This document shows, one piece after another, positions 7,795-15,818 of a stretch of DNA of 23,228 nucleotides. The stretch covers positions 6,475-29,702 of the forward strand of contig BQXS01012537.1 in NCBI GenBank assembly GCA_024181965.1, given 5' to 3'. The stretch comes from Aduncisulcus paluster (taxonomy: Eukaryota; Fornicata). Numbering within the stretch: the stretch's first letter is position 1; every line of letters starts with the position of its first letter. The notes under the pieces are model-generated. The model worked only from the letters and a program-made list of their open reading frames with translations, was not told the origin of the DNA and made no database searches. Position numbers and translations under genes: made by a program.

Positions 7795-9458
7795 TCAGCT
7801 TTTTTTTGAAGAATCAAAAGGATATGCCCAATATTGTGGGAGAAAAATCCAATTTTGGTTCGACCATACGGATAATTTGTGAGGTAATTCTCAAAATCTT
7901 TATTATTTTGACCCTTACGACCGGCACGTGTTTTTTTTACAATTCTGTGAATGTTTTAGGTTCAAATCTTCTTGAAAATTATGATACAAGTGATTCTATT
8001 CTCTCAATCTCATATATGGTCCACTCTTTAATGTCCATTCCCATGTCACTGTTTAGTGGTGTTATTGCTGATAAACTTGGATGTAGTTTAGTTTCTTTGA
8101 TCTTAACATTGATTGTATTCCTAGGCACGCTTATATCTGCGATATCTGGGACTTCTATTTTTGTTTTCCTCCTCGGCCGCTTTCTCTATGGAATTGGAGC
8201 TGAAGCCACTCTTTGTGTTCAAACCAAATTAATTGTTGATTGGTTTGATGGGTTTTTAAAGACATTGTCTTTTGGTCTTGCTTTTCCTTTCTATATGCTC
8301 CCTGAAATTTGTTGTGGTCTCATTCTTCCCAAAATAGTTCAAAATGCTGATTCTCTCCATCAAGGAGTCTCCCATGCTCTCTGGATATGTGTTGCAGTGA
8401 GTGCCTTTTGTGTTTGTTTCAGTGGTATTCCCATATTCTTCCTCTATGAGAAATTTAAGGTTTCAAGAACCTCTCCGATCCTGGAACCAGAAACAACACC
8501 AACGGATAAAACTACGACCAAGAATATGTCAGGAAAATATCAAAAGAAACATCCTCATTTGAAGGATTTAGAACCACTTTCCCAGATGATGGACCAAGTT
8601 ACTCATGATTCTCTCATAAAAACGTCATCTTATGGCCAAGAAATGCAAGTCTCCAATGAACGAGTAACGGGCCCCATCCTCAGTTCAACAAGCCCCTCTC
8701 CTTCAAGCTCACCATCTCACTCTCGTTCCTCTTCATTTTCTGAACAAGTTGTGATAGATCGTGAAAACACCCATAATCGAAATAATATATCATTGGACAA
8801 TGTTGAAGGAGAGGATAAAGAACATCATTCTACTTCGTTATGTTCAGATAAAATAAGTTTATTTTTCTCAAATATTCCTACAGTTTTATTCTTTCTATTT
8901 ATCATATTTCGTTCTTTGTTCATGGCTGCCTACACTGTTGTCGTCAATATCTCAACTACTATTGTGGTAGATGTGTTCTCATTCGCTGAAGAGGATGCTC
9001 CTCGTGTGTTCGTCGTGATTCAGGCTACAGCTTGTGTCGCATTCCCAATCATGTCTATCCTTTCTCACCTCATCCTCCCTTCTCCAATGCTTCTAATTGG
9101 AGGGATTTCTCTCTCTTTTGGAGTGAGTTTTGGTGTGCTTCAATGGGGAAATGCATGGATGTTCGCTGTCTTCTTAGGCCTAGCCTTCTCGATGGCAGGT
9201 CCAACTGGTATTATCATGCTTACCAATATCGTAGGACATGAACGAACTGGAACCGGGACTGGATTGCTATATACCATTCAGTTTGCATTAATGAGTGTTC
9301 TATTACCTATTTTTACCTCAATGCGAAAAGGTCTTGGATATCAATTTGTGTTGTTTATTGTTGAAATTATTGCAATATTATCAACCATTGGGTTCACCGT
9401 GATCACTGTTATCGATATCAAACGACATCATAGTGCCCAAAAACACACTAACGCATAA
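7773..9458 (+). CDS. MFSD1: MFSD1-like major facilitator transporter
   Basis: 561 residues from ATG 7773, or 544 from ATG 7824 (MPNIVGEK). The later start is attractive because 7773 lies inside a palindrome. It is a twelve-helix MFS protein. The first half has a motif A-like GVIADKLGC between helices 2 and 3, then FLLGRFLYGIGAEATLCVQTK with IVDWFDG. This matches the MFSD1 pattern GRFVFGIGGES...AQNTYAVSWF. A polar, serine-rich central loop of about 140 residues separates the halves and is longer than usual. The second half has FRSLFMAAYTVVVNI, GLAFSMAGPTGIIMLTNIV and a glycine-rich RTGTGTGLLYTIQFALMS helix. Animal MFSD1 is a lysosomal dipeptide transporter. Membership is inferred from motifs, and substrate specificity is unknown. 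Confidence 0.75.
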   Translation: MFDTHSQISFFLKNQKDMPNIVGEKSNFGSTIRIICEVILKIFIILTLTTGTCFFYNSVNVLGSNLLENYDTSDSILSISYMVHSLMSIPMSLFSGVIADKLGCSLVSLILTLIVFLGTLISAISGTSIFVFLLGRFLYGIGAEATLCVQTKLIVDWFDGFLKTLSFGLAFPFYMLPEICCGLILPKIVQNADSLHQGVSHALWICVAVSAFCVCFSGIPIFFLYEKFKVSRTSPILEPETTPTDKTTTKNMSGKYQKKHPHLKDLEPLSQMMDQVTHDSLIKTSSYGQEMQVSNERVTGPILSSTSPSPSSSPSHSRSSSFSEQVVIDRENTHNRNNISLDNVEGEDKEHHSTSLCSDKISLFFSNIPTVLFFLFIIFRSLFMAAYTVVVNISTTIVVDVFSFAEEDAPRVFVVIQATACVAFPIMSILSHLILPSPMLLIGGISLSFGVSFGVLQWGNAWMFAVFLGLAFSMAGPTGIIMLTNIVGHERTGTGTGLLYTIQFALMSVLLPIFTSMRKGLGYQFVLFIVEIIAILSTIGFTVITVIDIKRHHSAQKHTNA

Positions 9459-9480
9459 TATAAAAATTGTCTTTCTTGTG

Positions 9481-9500
9481 ATTGAATCAATGTGATTGAT
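9481..9500. repeat. short arm-complement-arm palindrome between convergent genes
   Basis: ATTGA-a-TCAAT (9481-9491) is followed by ATCAAT-gtg-ATTGAT (9486-9500). The middle arm can pair with either outer arm. It lies 22 bases after the MFSD1-like stop, in the 110-bp gap between convergent genes. The arms are short, so chance is harder to exclude than for the other clusters. Confidence 0.4.
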
Positions 9501-9568
9501 ATCTTAAGTAATCCCTCCAAATTCAGCTCTTTATCAAGATATATATATTGTACTAGATATTCTATTTA

Positions 9569-11638
9569 TCATTTCAAGTGGTATTTATGAGGAATGGTTT
9601 CAAATATCTCTTTTAACGGCTCAAACCGACCGAGGCTTCCAGCCCTGTCGCAGACTTTCTCAACATGTGCTATTCTTGTCGATATTTCTTCATGAGTAAG
9701 TAAACTCCGATGTCTCGATGCTTGGAATCTCCTAAATACAAGGTTAACCCCTTCACAAATATGTTTAATCGAAATAACTGGCAATTTACACAATAGACTC
9801 ACGTCCATTCCTTGAGGGGAACGAGTAGAAGAAGCTGTACCTTCAGATTCATTCAAAATGGGAGAAGAGGAAAGAGAATAAAGTTTACCTGTCTTCTCCC
9901 AAGCATTTAAACATAAATACAGAGCAGCGTACACCTCTGCCGCACATCTAGCAACCTCCAATATGACAGATATCAGAGAGACTGAGCACGGACACGAAAT
10001 ATTATTCGCTGCACCAGAGAGGGTAACTATGCAACTCATCAGCATCTCAAGAGACACGGCCTGCTGAGTCAAACGAGGGATAGAGAGAATCATGACATCA
10101 AGGGAACTGGCTTTCTTCTTCATAACACCTGAACCGGAATATATGGATGTGGGTGGATGACTGCTCGATGATAAGGAATATGTTGGGGTGGGACAGGAAG
10201 GAGATTGTTTAGAGGAAGAGAGAGGAGACACTTGGGGAGAAGACTGGTCTGAGGGCTCTTGGTGATCAATGAAAGAATCCAAATCAATCTCTCCAGTACA
10301 TTGTTCACGTGAATCATCAGAATGGGAGTAGACATCACTCGAATACTCGGATTCCTCAGACTCTGTGCCACATTCAGGAGTGGAAACATAGGAAGAGGAA
10401 GATGAAGAGGAAGAGGAAGAAGGAGTAGAAACTAAGGGAATCATAGCCTTCATTCCTGCAATCTCCTCTTTCTCAGAAGGAGAATGATGGATAGAAGGGA
10501 TACTGATTTTGCCTTTCCCATGTGATTTGAGAGAATCATATTGATGTAAAATAGATTGAAGTGAATTCGTTTGTTTTAATTTCTTAATTTGATCGACCAT
10601 TGAAGGTCTGGAATGTATAGTCTCAGATATCACAATGTTATCTTGTATGGTTGAATTTGGAGCCTTTATCGACTCAATAAATCCACTAGAATCGAAACTT
10701 GAGTCAATCTCACTCCCAGAGTGTAGCAAATGAGTCCCCATGGAAGAGATTGACGTTGGAACATTCACATGTCTGGTGGTAGACTTTTGATGTTTTGATA
10801 CCGACGATTGTTTGAACAATGCATTAAATCCAACATAAATAGAGCCATCGACACTTGGAATAAGAGAAAAGGTGAATAATATTGCAGAACAAGAAAGGTT
10901 CAACGCTCCAATACGTGCATTTCTCTCTTCTTCAGTGCATAAATTTCTTTGAATTGTTTGTTTTGCCGCACTTTTGGAAAATGGCAAAATGCATTTGGCC
11001 TCACGCTCGATGACTCCGAGTAAATAACTAATACTTGCACGAAATAGCTTTAAAGATGAACATAATTTAGGCAATTCTTCACATATATATGTATTCACGT
11101 CTTTTCGCTTCTTCACGGAGGAAACAATTTGAACACAGCCCAACAAAAGACTAATACAACCCGAATATGAGGCAGATTCGTGTTGAGATGATTTCATAGT
11201 ACGACCAAGGATCGACGAAAGAGCTTTTGAGGCAAAATAATTATCAGAAAATTTGGCGCTAATTGAATACACAAAAGATAATACAAATATTACAAATACG
11301 GGCGGTGCAGAATCGGTATGATTGCATAATTCAAGAATATTATGAGATGAGATAAGAGAATTCGAAAAAGAAACACTGTGAAAACGTGGCTGTTTCGGAG
11401 ATTCAAGACAAGATGATCGTTGATTACAGAGTACTGGTGATATCGATAAAATGTTAAAATATTCTTTTGAAACATTCACTAACATGCGAGAAAATGTTGA
11501 TGTTGACTTCTGAAAAGATTGGATAGCATGTAAAGAGAACTCAGGAAAACAAAAGCTAAAATCTCCAGTTTTATGAGTTTGTTGGCAACTACATTTTAGT
11601 AAACTTATAATTTTGAACGCGGTTTCTAGCTTAGGCAT
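9569..11638 (-). CDS. hypothetical protein, serine-rich, 689 residues
   Basis: An uninterrupted minus-strand ORF from ATG (11638-11636) to TGA (9571-9569). I recognise no family. The N-terminal ~270 residues look helical and hydrophobic-patterned (PPVFVIFVLSFVYSISAKF near 112-130 is the strongest stretch; GCISLLLGCVQIV; FRASISYLLGVIE), as in helical-repeat proteins. A single membrane helix is possible but not convincing, and no signal peptide is seen. The middle (~275-500) is low-complexity, with polyserine encoded by a GAAGAG-type repeat on the + strand and many acidic/serine patches likely to be phosphorylated. The C-terminal ~190 residues are again helical (LEMLMSCIVTLSGAAN, LEVARCAAEVYAALYLCLNAW, THEEISTRIAHVEKV). 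The gene converges on the MFSD1-like gene. Codons are AT-rich in the 5' half. Confidence 0.8.
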   Translation of the reverse strand: MPKLETAFKIISLLKCSCQQTHKTGDFSFCFPEFSLHAIQSFQKSTSTFSRMLVNVSKEYFNILSISPVLCNQRSSCLESPKQPRFHSVSFSNSLISSHNILELCNHTDSAPPVFVIFVLSFVYSISAKFSDNYFASKALSSILGRTMKSSQHESASYSGCISLLLGCVQIVSSVKKRKDVNTYICEELPKLCSSLKLFRASISYLLGVIEREAKCILPFSKSAAKQTIQRNLCTEEERNARIGALNLSCSAILFTFSLIPSVDGSIYVGFNALFKQSSVSKHQKSTTRHVNVPTSISSMGTHLLHSGSEIDSSFDSSGFIESIKAPNSTIQDNIVISETIHSRPSMVDQIKKLKQTNSLQSILHQYDSLKSHGKGKISIPSIHHSPSEKEEIAGMKAMIPLVSTPSSSSSSSSSSYVSTPECGTESEESEYSSDVYSHSDDSREQCTGEIDLDSFIDHQEPSDQSSPQVSPLSSSKQSPSCPTPTYSLSSSSHPPTSIYSGSGVMKKKASSLDVMILSIPRLTQQAVSLEMLMSCIVTLSGAANNISCPCSVSLISVILEVARCAAEVYAALYLCLNAWEKTGKLYSLSSSPILNESEGTASSTRSPQGMDVSLLCKLPVISIKHICEGVNLVFRRFQASRHRSLLTHEEISTRIAHVEKVCDRAGSLGRFEPLKEIFETIPHKYHLK
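10391..10432 (-). repeat. GAAGAG-type microsatellite encoding polyserine
   Basis: The + strand is a purine run of GAAGAG/GATGAA units, read on the minus strand as consecutive TCT/TCC serine codons in the 689-residue protein. Confidence 0.8.
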
Positions 11639-11988
11639 TACCAGGTATCAATCCATTACATCAAAATGCGCAGAATTATTTTTCTCTGGTACTCATGCAA
11701 ATTCAGAGCTTCCCATAATTATCTGTTGGATGAAATCACATTTAGTGTTTTTTTCGGATTGAAGTTAGATCCGATGATTATAAGCCAAGAACTTTCATGG
11801 TGGACGGTTGAATTTAATATGCAAAATATTGCAATAATAAAAATTCATTTTTATTTTATTTTTCATAAAAATATCAATATTCAGTTGATATATATAAATT
11901 AATTCAGTTGTCTGGCGGTTTCTCGGATCTGTTTCTATTTTTATTCTTTTTTCGCTCGTTAAATATAATCAAGAAACACACCTTTTAA
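11639..11988. other. divergent spacer with a 7-bp hairpin
   Basis: 350 bases between the minus-strand 689-residue gene and the Myb-like gene, so both promoters should lie here. I see TCGGAT/ATCCGA with a 9-base loop near 11756-11776, and ATATCAA/TTGATAT with a TATTCAG loop at 11871-11891. The rest is AT-rich. A 78-codon frame at 11666-11902 has AT-driven codons and no protein-like pattern, so I do not call it a gene. The Myb start codon sits in CTTTTAAATG. Confidence 0.5.
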
Positions 11989-12894
11989 ATGTCAAAATAC
12001 TCTTCTAAAACTTGGTCTGAGGATCAAATCTCCAGCTTGAAACGTGAGTTTGCCATATCTTCATCTTTAAACCGAATCAATTGGATTTCCATTTCTAAAT
12101 TGGTCGGTCGTTCTCCCGCTCAATGCCAAAGTATGGCTACCCTTCTCTTTCCTGAATCTTTTTCTTTGTCTAACCAATGGATGGATGAAAAAACTAGATC
12201 TTCTCGTCATGCTACTCGTGGAAAGGGTATGAGTGGAGAATCCTCTCGTAAGCACCTCTCTTGGTCTGAAGAAGAAATTTTACAATCCGTTTTCCTTTAT
12301 AGCCGTCTCCAAAACAAATGGAAACTCTACGATGAATACGCTGGCCTCATTTCCCGTCGTGCCACTCAAGTCAAGTGTAAAATCTTTAATTTGAAGACAA
12401 AAAACCTTCTTGGTGTCAAGGAACAAGCTGTTAAAGATTTGTTCTTTACAAAAGGATTGAAATGGGATTCTTGTACTATTCGTGATGGTCTCACTGCTTT
12501 GGGCGTTGACTTCAATGGACCCAAAGTCGCTGTCAGGCCTCCTATCCCCAAACACCCCCAAATCCTTTCTTTTTCCGAAGCCACCTCTCCTCGCTCTATC
12601 AGAAAGCCCCGCGTTCCTTCTATTCCCGAAGAAGCCCCTGTTGTTGAACCTTGTTCCCAATCTTTCTCCGAATCCCCCGTAACCGCCTCTTCCGAGGATG
12701 ATTTTCTCACATTTTCTCCGTCAACAGGTGATTCACCTTCTCAATCCACTCTTGGAGGGAGTCAATATTTCTCTCTTCTTCCACCCCCAGGAGTCCCTTT
12801 GTTCGATGAATATGAACAATGCTTCCCTCGTCTTGCCCTTGAACGCATGATCCCATTCCCTACCGCTGCCCCTGGCTTTGGTTTCTTTGAATAA
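11989..12894 (+). CDS. Myb/SANT-like DNA-binding protein, two repeats
   Basis: 301 residues from ATG 11989. Two Myb/SANT-type helical repeats are visible. Repeat 1 (~8-54) has W9 and W32 and ends GRSPAQCQ, the typical third-helix signature. Repeat 2 (~90-136) starts LSWSEEEI with W92 and W111 and ends RRATQVKCKIF. A basic linker (KTRSSRHATRGKG) joins them. Residues ~175-301 are proline- and serine-rich (RPPIPKHPQ, PRSIRKPRVPSIPEEAP, LLPPPGVPLF) and probably disordered, possibly an activation or interaction region. The expected role is sequence-specific or chromatin-associated transcription control in the nucleus; the target is unknown. Codons favour CGT, CTC and CCC-type synonyms more than the AT-rich neighbours, which may indicate high expression. 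A long T-rich 3' region with repeated TGCGT follows. Confidence 0.8.
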   Translation: MSKYSSKTWSEDQISSLKREFAISSSLNRINWISISKLVGRSPAQCQSMATLLFPESFSLSNQWMDEKTRSSRHATRGKGMSGESSRKHLSWSEEEILQSVFLYSRLQNKWKLYDEYAGLISRRATQVKCKIFNLKTKNLLGVKEQAVKDLFFTKGLKWDSCTIRDGLTALGVDFNGPKVAVRPPIPKHPQILSFSEATSPRSIRKPRVPSIPEEAPVVEPCSQSFSESPVTASSEDDFLTFSPSTGDSPSQSTLGGSQYFSLLPPPGVPLFDEYEQCFPRLALERMIPFPTAAPGFGFFE

Positions 12895-13350
12895 GGATCA
12901 TTTTCCGCTTTCTATGACTTAATTTCTTGATTATTTTCAATTTATAATTCTTACAATCATTAATATTTTCTTATTTTGCGTATTTTATTATTCTCTTGCG
13001 TTTTAATATCTTTTGTTTACAAATTCTTGTTTTTGCGTCTGTGTTTTCATCCTTCTATGATATCAAATTGCGTTGCGTTGTCATTTCTACCTTTTCTTTC
13101 AATATATTAAGATTTTTGTATATTTTTTTTATTATGTCCTTCTATTTCATGCGTTTTTTTTTTTTTTTTGTTCTAATTCTTGCGAAAACTATTCATTTCA
13201 ATTTAGAAATTCTCAGATTTCTTATATGTGACTCTTTCTTCCCTGCGTTTTTTCTTTTTTTTTATAATTTACCAGTGATAATGATCAATGTCATTATTCT
13301 GGTGATTCTTCTAATCCCCTTCAGTAAAACTATTCTCTTCTTTGAGCGAA
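12895..13350 (+). other. T-rich 3' flank of the Myb-like gene with repeated TGCG motif
   Basis: A T-rich stretch with an 18-base T run near 13153. It contains TTGCGT at 12976, 12996, 13033, 13068 and 13073, ATGCGT at 13149, TTGCGA at 13180 and CTGCGT at 13243. An open frame at 12996-13373 is a product of this composition (phenylalanine- and isoleucine-rich) and is not called as a gene. It is probably a long 3' untranslated region or an unrecognised RNA. Confidence 0.5.
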
Positions 13351-13353
13351 TTG

Positions 13354-13487
13354 ACCACAATAGTGGTGGCTAGCAAATTTATTCGGGAGGCAGTGACCGG
13401 TACAGCCGGGGAATGCCGGTTAGTAACCGGTTACCATCACATCAACTTGATGATCAAGCGAATTGTCAATTTATGACTTTATAAATT
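13354..13487. repeat. palindrome cluster between convergent Myb-like and TRM11 genes
   Basis: ACCAC/GTGGT with an AATA loop (13354-13367); CCGGTTA-g-TAACCGG (13416-13430), whose right arm runs into the even palindrome GTAACCGGTTAC (13423-13434); CATCAA-c-TTGATG (13440-13452), overlapping CTTGAT-g-ATCAAG (13446-13458); AATTTAT/ATAAATT with a 6-base loop (13468-13487). The stretch 13385-13440 is a GC-rich island of repeated CCGG within AT-rich DNA. It is about 40 bases 3' of the TRM11 stop (on the minus strand). Confidence 0.7.
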
Positions 13488-13526
13488 AGATTTGTATCAA
13501 ACTGAACACTTTCAATTAAATCTAAA

Positions 13527-15197
13527 TCATTTCGTTGAATCCAATTTGAATAAAGTTTCTCTATATTTTCTTTGTGCAGGTTCACATTCGAAATAAGCTT
13601 TGGATCCATCATCCTTACGTATCTTCTCATAACACAAACAAATTCTTCCTGTTTTGGTCGTCAATGGTTGTAAACAAGCACAGATCAACTTCAAACAATT
13701 ATGTTTAGGAAAATGGTCAGGAGATACGGAAGACAATATTACAGGCATAAAAAACACTACTCGCTTACAAAGAGAGAGTTTCTGAACACTGAGATTCAAA
13801 GTTTCCAAATATAGACCACACATATCGGTGTTGAATGTTTTTGAACCAGCCCATTTCGAGTGAGTTGCAGAAGGAGAAACAATCGAAGATTCAGATCCAT
13901 CCTTTTCTTTCAGTTGACGCCTCTTTCCAATAGAATTTGACGTCTCCCCAGTCTCAACTTGCATAGAAGAAGGATCCGAGGATACTCTGCATCCTGCCCT
14001 TATCCCATAGGGGGGATCACATACAATCGCATCAATATTCATGCAGATGGGATGATCAGAAGCGTCAGCACACATGACAAGAGGGTGAGGAAGTCCATAA
14101 TCATCGAAGTTGCTGAACATGTCCACTTCCATTGTGTTTTTTTGCAGGTCAGAGATGTGCTCAGTGTGATCATGGGAGGATGCAGATATCCTTTGCTCTT
14201 CCTCACTAATACTTACACGTGATGATGCGAGGAGATCTCTGTGTGACCGCTGCATGCGAAGCATTTCTTTCGGAGTGTAATGACACCACGAGGACGCAAC
14301 AGCTTCGGAAATACCAAGGGCACGCTTCTTCACTCTCTTGCGCTTCAAAAAGGCATCTCGGTTAAGATCACTGCCAAAAACCAAGCCACCAAAGATACTA
14401 AGGGCGACGAGAATACTTCCACTCCCGCAGAATGGATCCAGGCAGACACTCGTCGCTGAAACACAGGCAAGGTTGCACATCACGAGACTAAGCTCCGTAT
14501 CCATGCTAGTGGGACCAAGGAAAAGACGCTTCGTCAGGGAATACGTTGGAATCAGAGATCGAGCGGTAGAATGAGGCATTGAATGAGCACAAAATACGAT
14601 ATCTGGGAGTGAAGAAGGCACACCGTGTTCAATGGGCATGGGGGAATATAAGCCAGCAGATTCGGCAGATACCATCAAATCTTGGTAATGTTGAACTTTT
14701 TTAGTTGAAACAGAAAGAATATGAGATTTGTTTGTAGAATTGGCAAGAAGAAAACACACTTTGGGATTCGATAAACTCACAGAACAATTAGATGAAATTG
14801 AAGGGAAGGATTTAATGTATGAATCAAAAATCAATAATTTCTCTTTTTGGGGGATTCGTTGGACAAATTTAGGCGATTCAAATTTAAAATCTTTGTCGTT
14901 CTCAAGGTATTCTTTCACATTATTGAAATTATTTTTAAAATTATTAAGAGTATCAGCGATACATTCTTCATGATTCGATCCACTCCCAAGATAACGGGAA
15001 ATAGACTTCACTAAAACACATCTCGATGATATCAATTTAGCAATTTCATCGTGTGGGAGAGATATAATCTGAAAAATATCCTCATATCCCAGCTTTGTTA
15101 AAAATTGATACTTAACTCCGAATAGGTTACATATTGAAGCAACTTCACATGCCCTGAAATCATGGTGCCTGGATACATAATAAATAAGATATATCAT
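13527..15197 (-). CDS. TRM11: tRNA (guanine-10-N2)-methyltransferase Trm11
   Basis: Catalytic subunit that methylates guanosine 10 of tRNAs; in other eukaryotes it works with the Trm112 activator in the cytosol. From ATG 15197-15195 it has 556 residues; the frame extends eight codons upstream without an ATG. The N-terminus matches the THUMP-containing half of human TRMT11: YLIYYVSRHHDFRACEVASI, then IISLPHDEIAKLISSRCVLVKSI. The central FLGPTSMDTELSLVMCNLA block is the family signature. The methyltransferase has the SAM motif DPFCGSGSI (D254) and the catalytic DPPYGIRAG (D394). About 100 residues between LNRDAFLKRKRVKKR and MNIDAIVCDPPYG include a polar insert that explains the extra length over the usual ~430-460. 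The C-terminus (KRVVFFMPVI, ETLNLSVQKLSL) also fits. It is convergent with the Myb-like gene and divergent from the large membrane-protein gene. Confidence 0.92.
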   Translation of the reverse strand: MIYLIYYVSRHHDFRACEVASICNLFGVKYQFLTKLGYEDIFQIISLPHDEIAKLISSRCVLVKSISRYLGSGSNHEECIADTLNNFKNNFNNVKEYLENDKDFKFESPKFVQRIPQKEKLLIFDSYIKSFPSISSNCSVSLSNPKVCFLLANSTNKSHILSVSTKKVQHYQDLMVSAESAGLYSPMPIEHGVPSSLPDIVFCAHSMPHSTARSLIPTYSLTKRLFLGPTSMDTELSLVMCNLACVSATSVCLDPFCGSGSILVALSIFGGLVFGSDLNRDAFLKRKRVKKRALGISEAVASSWCHYTPKEMLRMQRSHRDLLASSRVSISEEEQRISASSHDHTEHISDLQKNTMEVDMFSNFDDYGLPHPLVMCADASDHPICMNIDAIVCDPPYGIRAGCRVSSDPSSMQVETGETSNSIGKRRQLKEKDGSESSIVSPSATHSKWAGSKTFNTDMCGLYLETLNLSVQKLSLCKRVVFFMPVILSSVSPDHFPKHNCLKLICACLQPLTTKTGRICLCYEKIRKDDGSKAYFECEPAQRKYRETLFKLDSTK

Positions 15198-15369
15198 CCG
15201 CTTCAATAATCCCAGATTCAATCAAACACGTTGATATTTTATCATAGGCCAGTATGTCCCCTTCATAATGAATAATACAATGAAATTGAAAAATAATAAA
15301 GAAGATAATAATATGTATTCAAATAAATTCAATGTAATTAATGAATAGCACCAGACATTATCAAAGAAC

Positions 15370-15511
15370 AGAAAAACCGTTTTTCTACTAGAACAACTAG
15401 TAGTTGTTTTTCTTGAAGGTATTTTCCAGAGTCTGGAATCCAGACTTTTTCTCGATCATAGAGATGAGTTCGTCATCCACCGTGGATCTGTGACAGATCA
15501 ATCTTCAAGAT
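15370..15511. repeat. dense palindrome array upstream of TRM11 and the large membrane-protein gene
   Basis: Eight inverted repeats in 142 bases: AGAAAAAC-c-GTTTTTCT (15370-15386); CTACTAG/CTAGTAG with an AACAA loop (15385-15403); AACAACTA-g-TAGTTGTT (15392-15408); TTCCAGA-g-TCTGGAA (15424-15438); AGTCTGGA-a-TCCAGACT (15430-15446); ATCCAC-c-GTGGAT (15475-15487); GATCTGT-g-ACAGATC (15485-15499); ATCTT-c-AAGAT (15501-15511). Most have one central base and successive elements overlap. It lies between divergent genes, about 170 bases from the TRM11 start and 310 from the other. The flanking parts of the spacer (15198-15369, 15512-15710) are AT-rich without further recognisable features. Confidence 0.75.
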
Positions 15512-15710
15512 AAAGGGTGAATTACCTTCAGCCGGGTAACTTGAATCTCATTATAAGTGAGCAAAACACAAATTAACGCATTTATTTTATTAAAAGCTAC
15601 TTATAAAGATTCAAAAAGGTTTTTGTTTTAAAAATCCTCCAAAATTTTTCTTTATTTCTATGACGGCAAATCTTTGCATAAAAACTTCCAAAACGGATTC
15701 AATTCAATTT

Positions 15711-15743
15711 TTTGGGGATATCTCCCCAAATGAGAATTGGGGA
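15711..15743. repeat. TTGGGGA / TCCCCAA / TTGGGGA triple-arm hairpin
   Basis: TTTGGGGA (15711-15718) pairs with TCCCCAAA (15723-15730) over a TATC loop. After seven bases TTGGGGA (15737-15743) repeats the left arm, so the middle arm can pair with either side. It lies about 75 bases upstream of ATG 15819 and could be a 5' UTR switch or a factor-binding site for the large membrane-protein gene. Confidence 0.6.
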
Positions 15744-15818
15744 TGGGCCTCAAATAACCACTTTTATGATCAGCCTTTTTCCTGACAATATTAAATCTTT
15801 TTGATATATAAAAGAGAA

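Noticed and set aside
7855-7870. GGTTCGACC resembling a tRNA B box
   Set aside because: Lies in the MFSD1-like coding sequence and cannot form a T arm.
11666-11902. 78-codon open frame in the divergent spacer
   Set aside because: AT-driven residues only, in a region that must hold two promoters; no coding-like codon pattern.
12996-13373. 125-codon open frame on the + strand
   Set aside because: Phe/Ile/Leu-rich product of T-rich DNA, with no protein-like pattern and no ATG context like the real genes.
15370-15511. CRISPR array or transposon terminal repeats
   Set aside because: Arms are different at each site, there are no constant repeats with equal spacers, no transposase and no target duplications.
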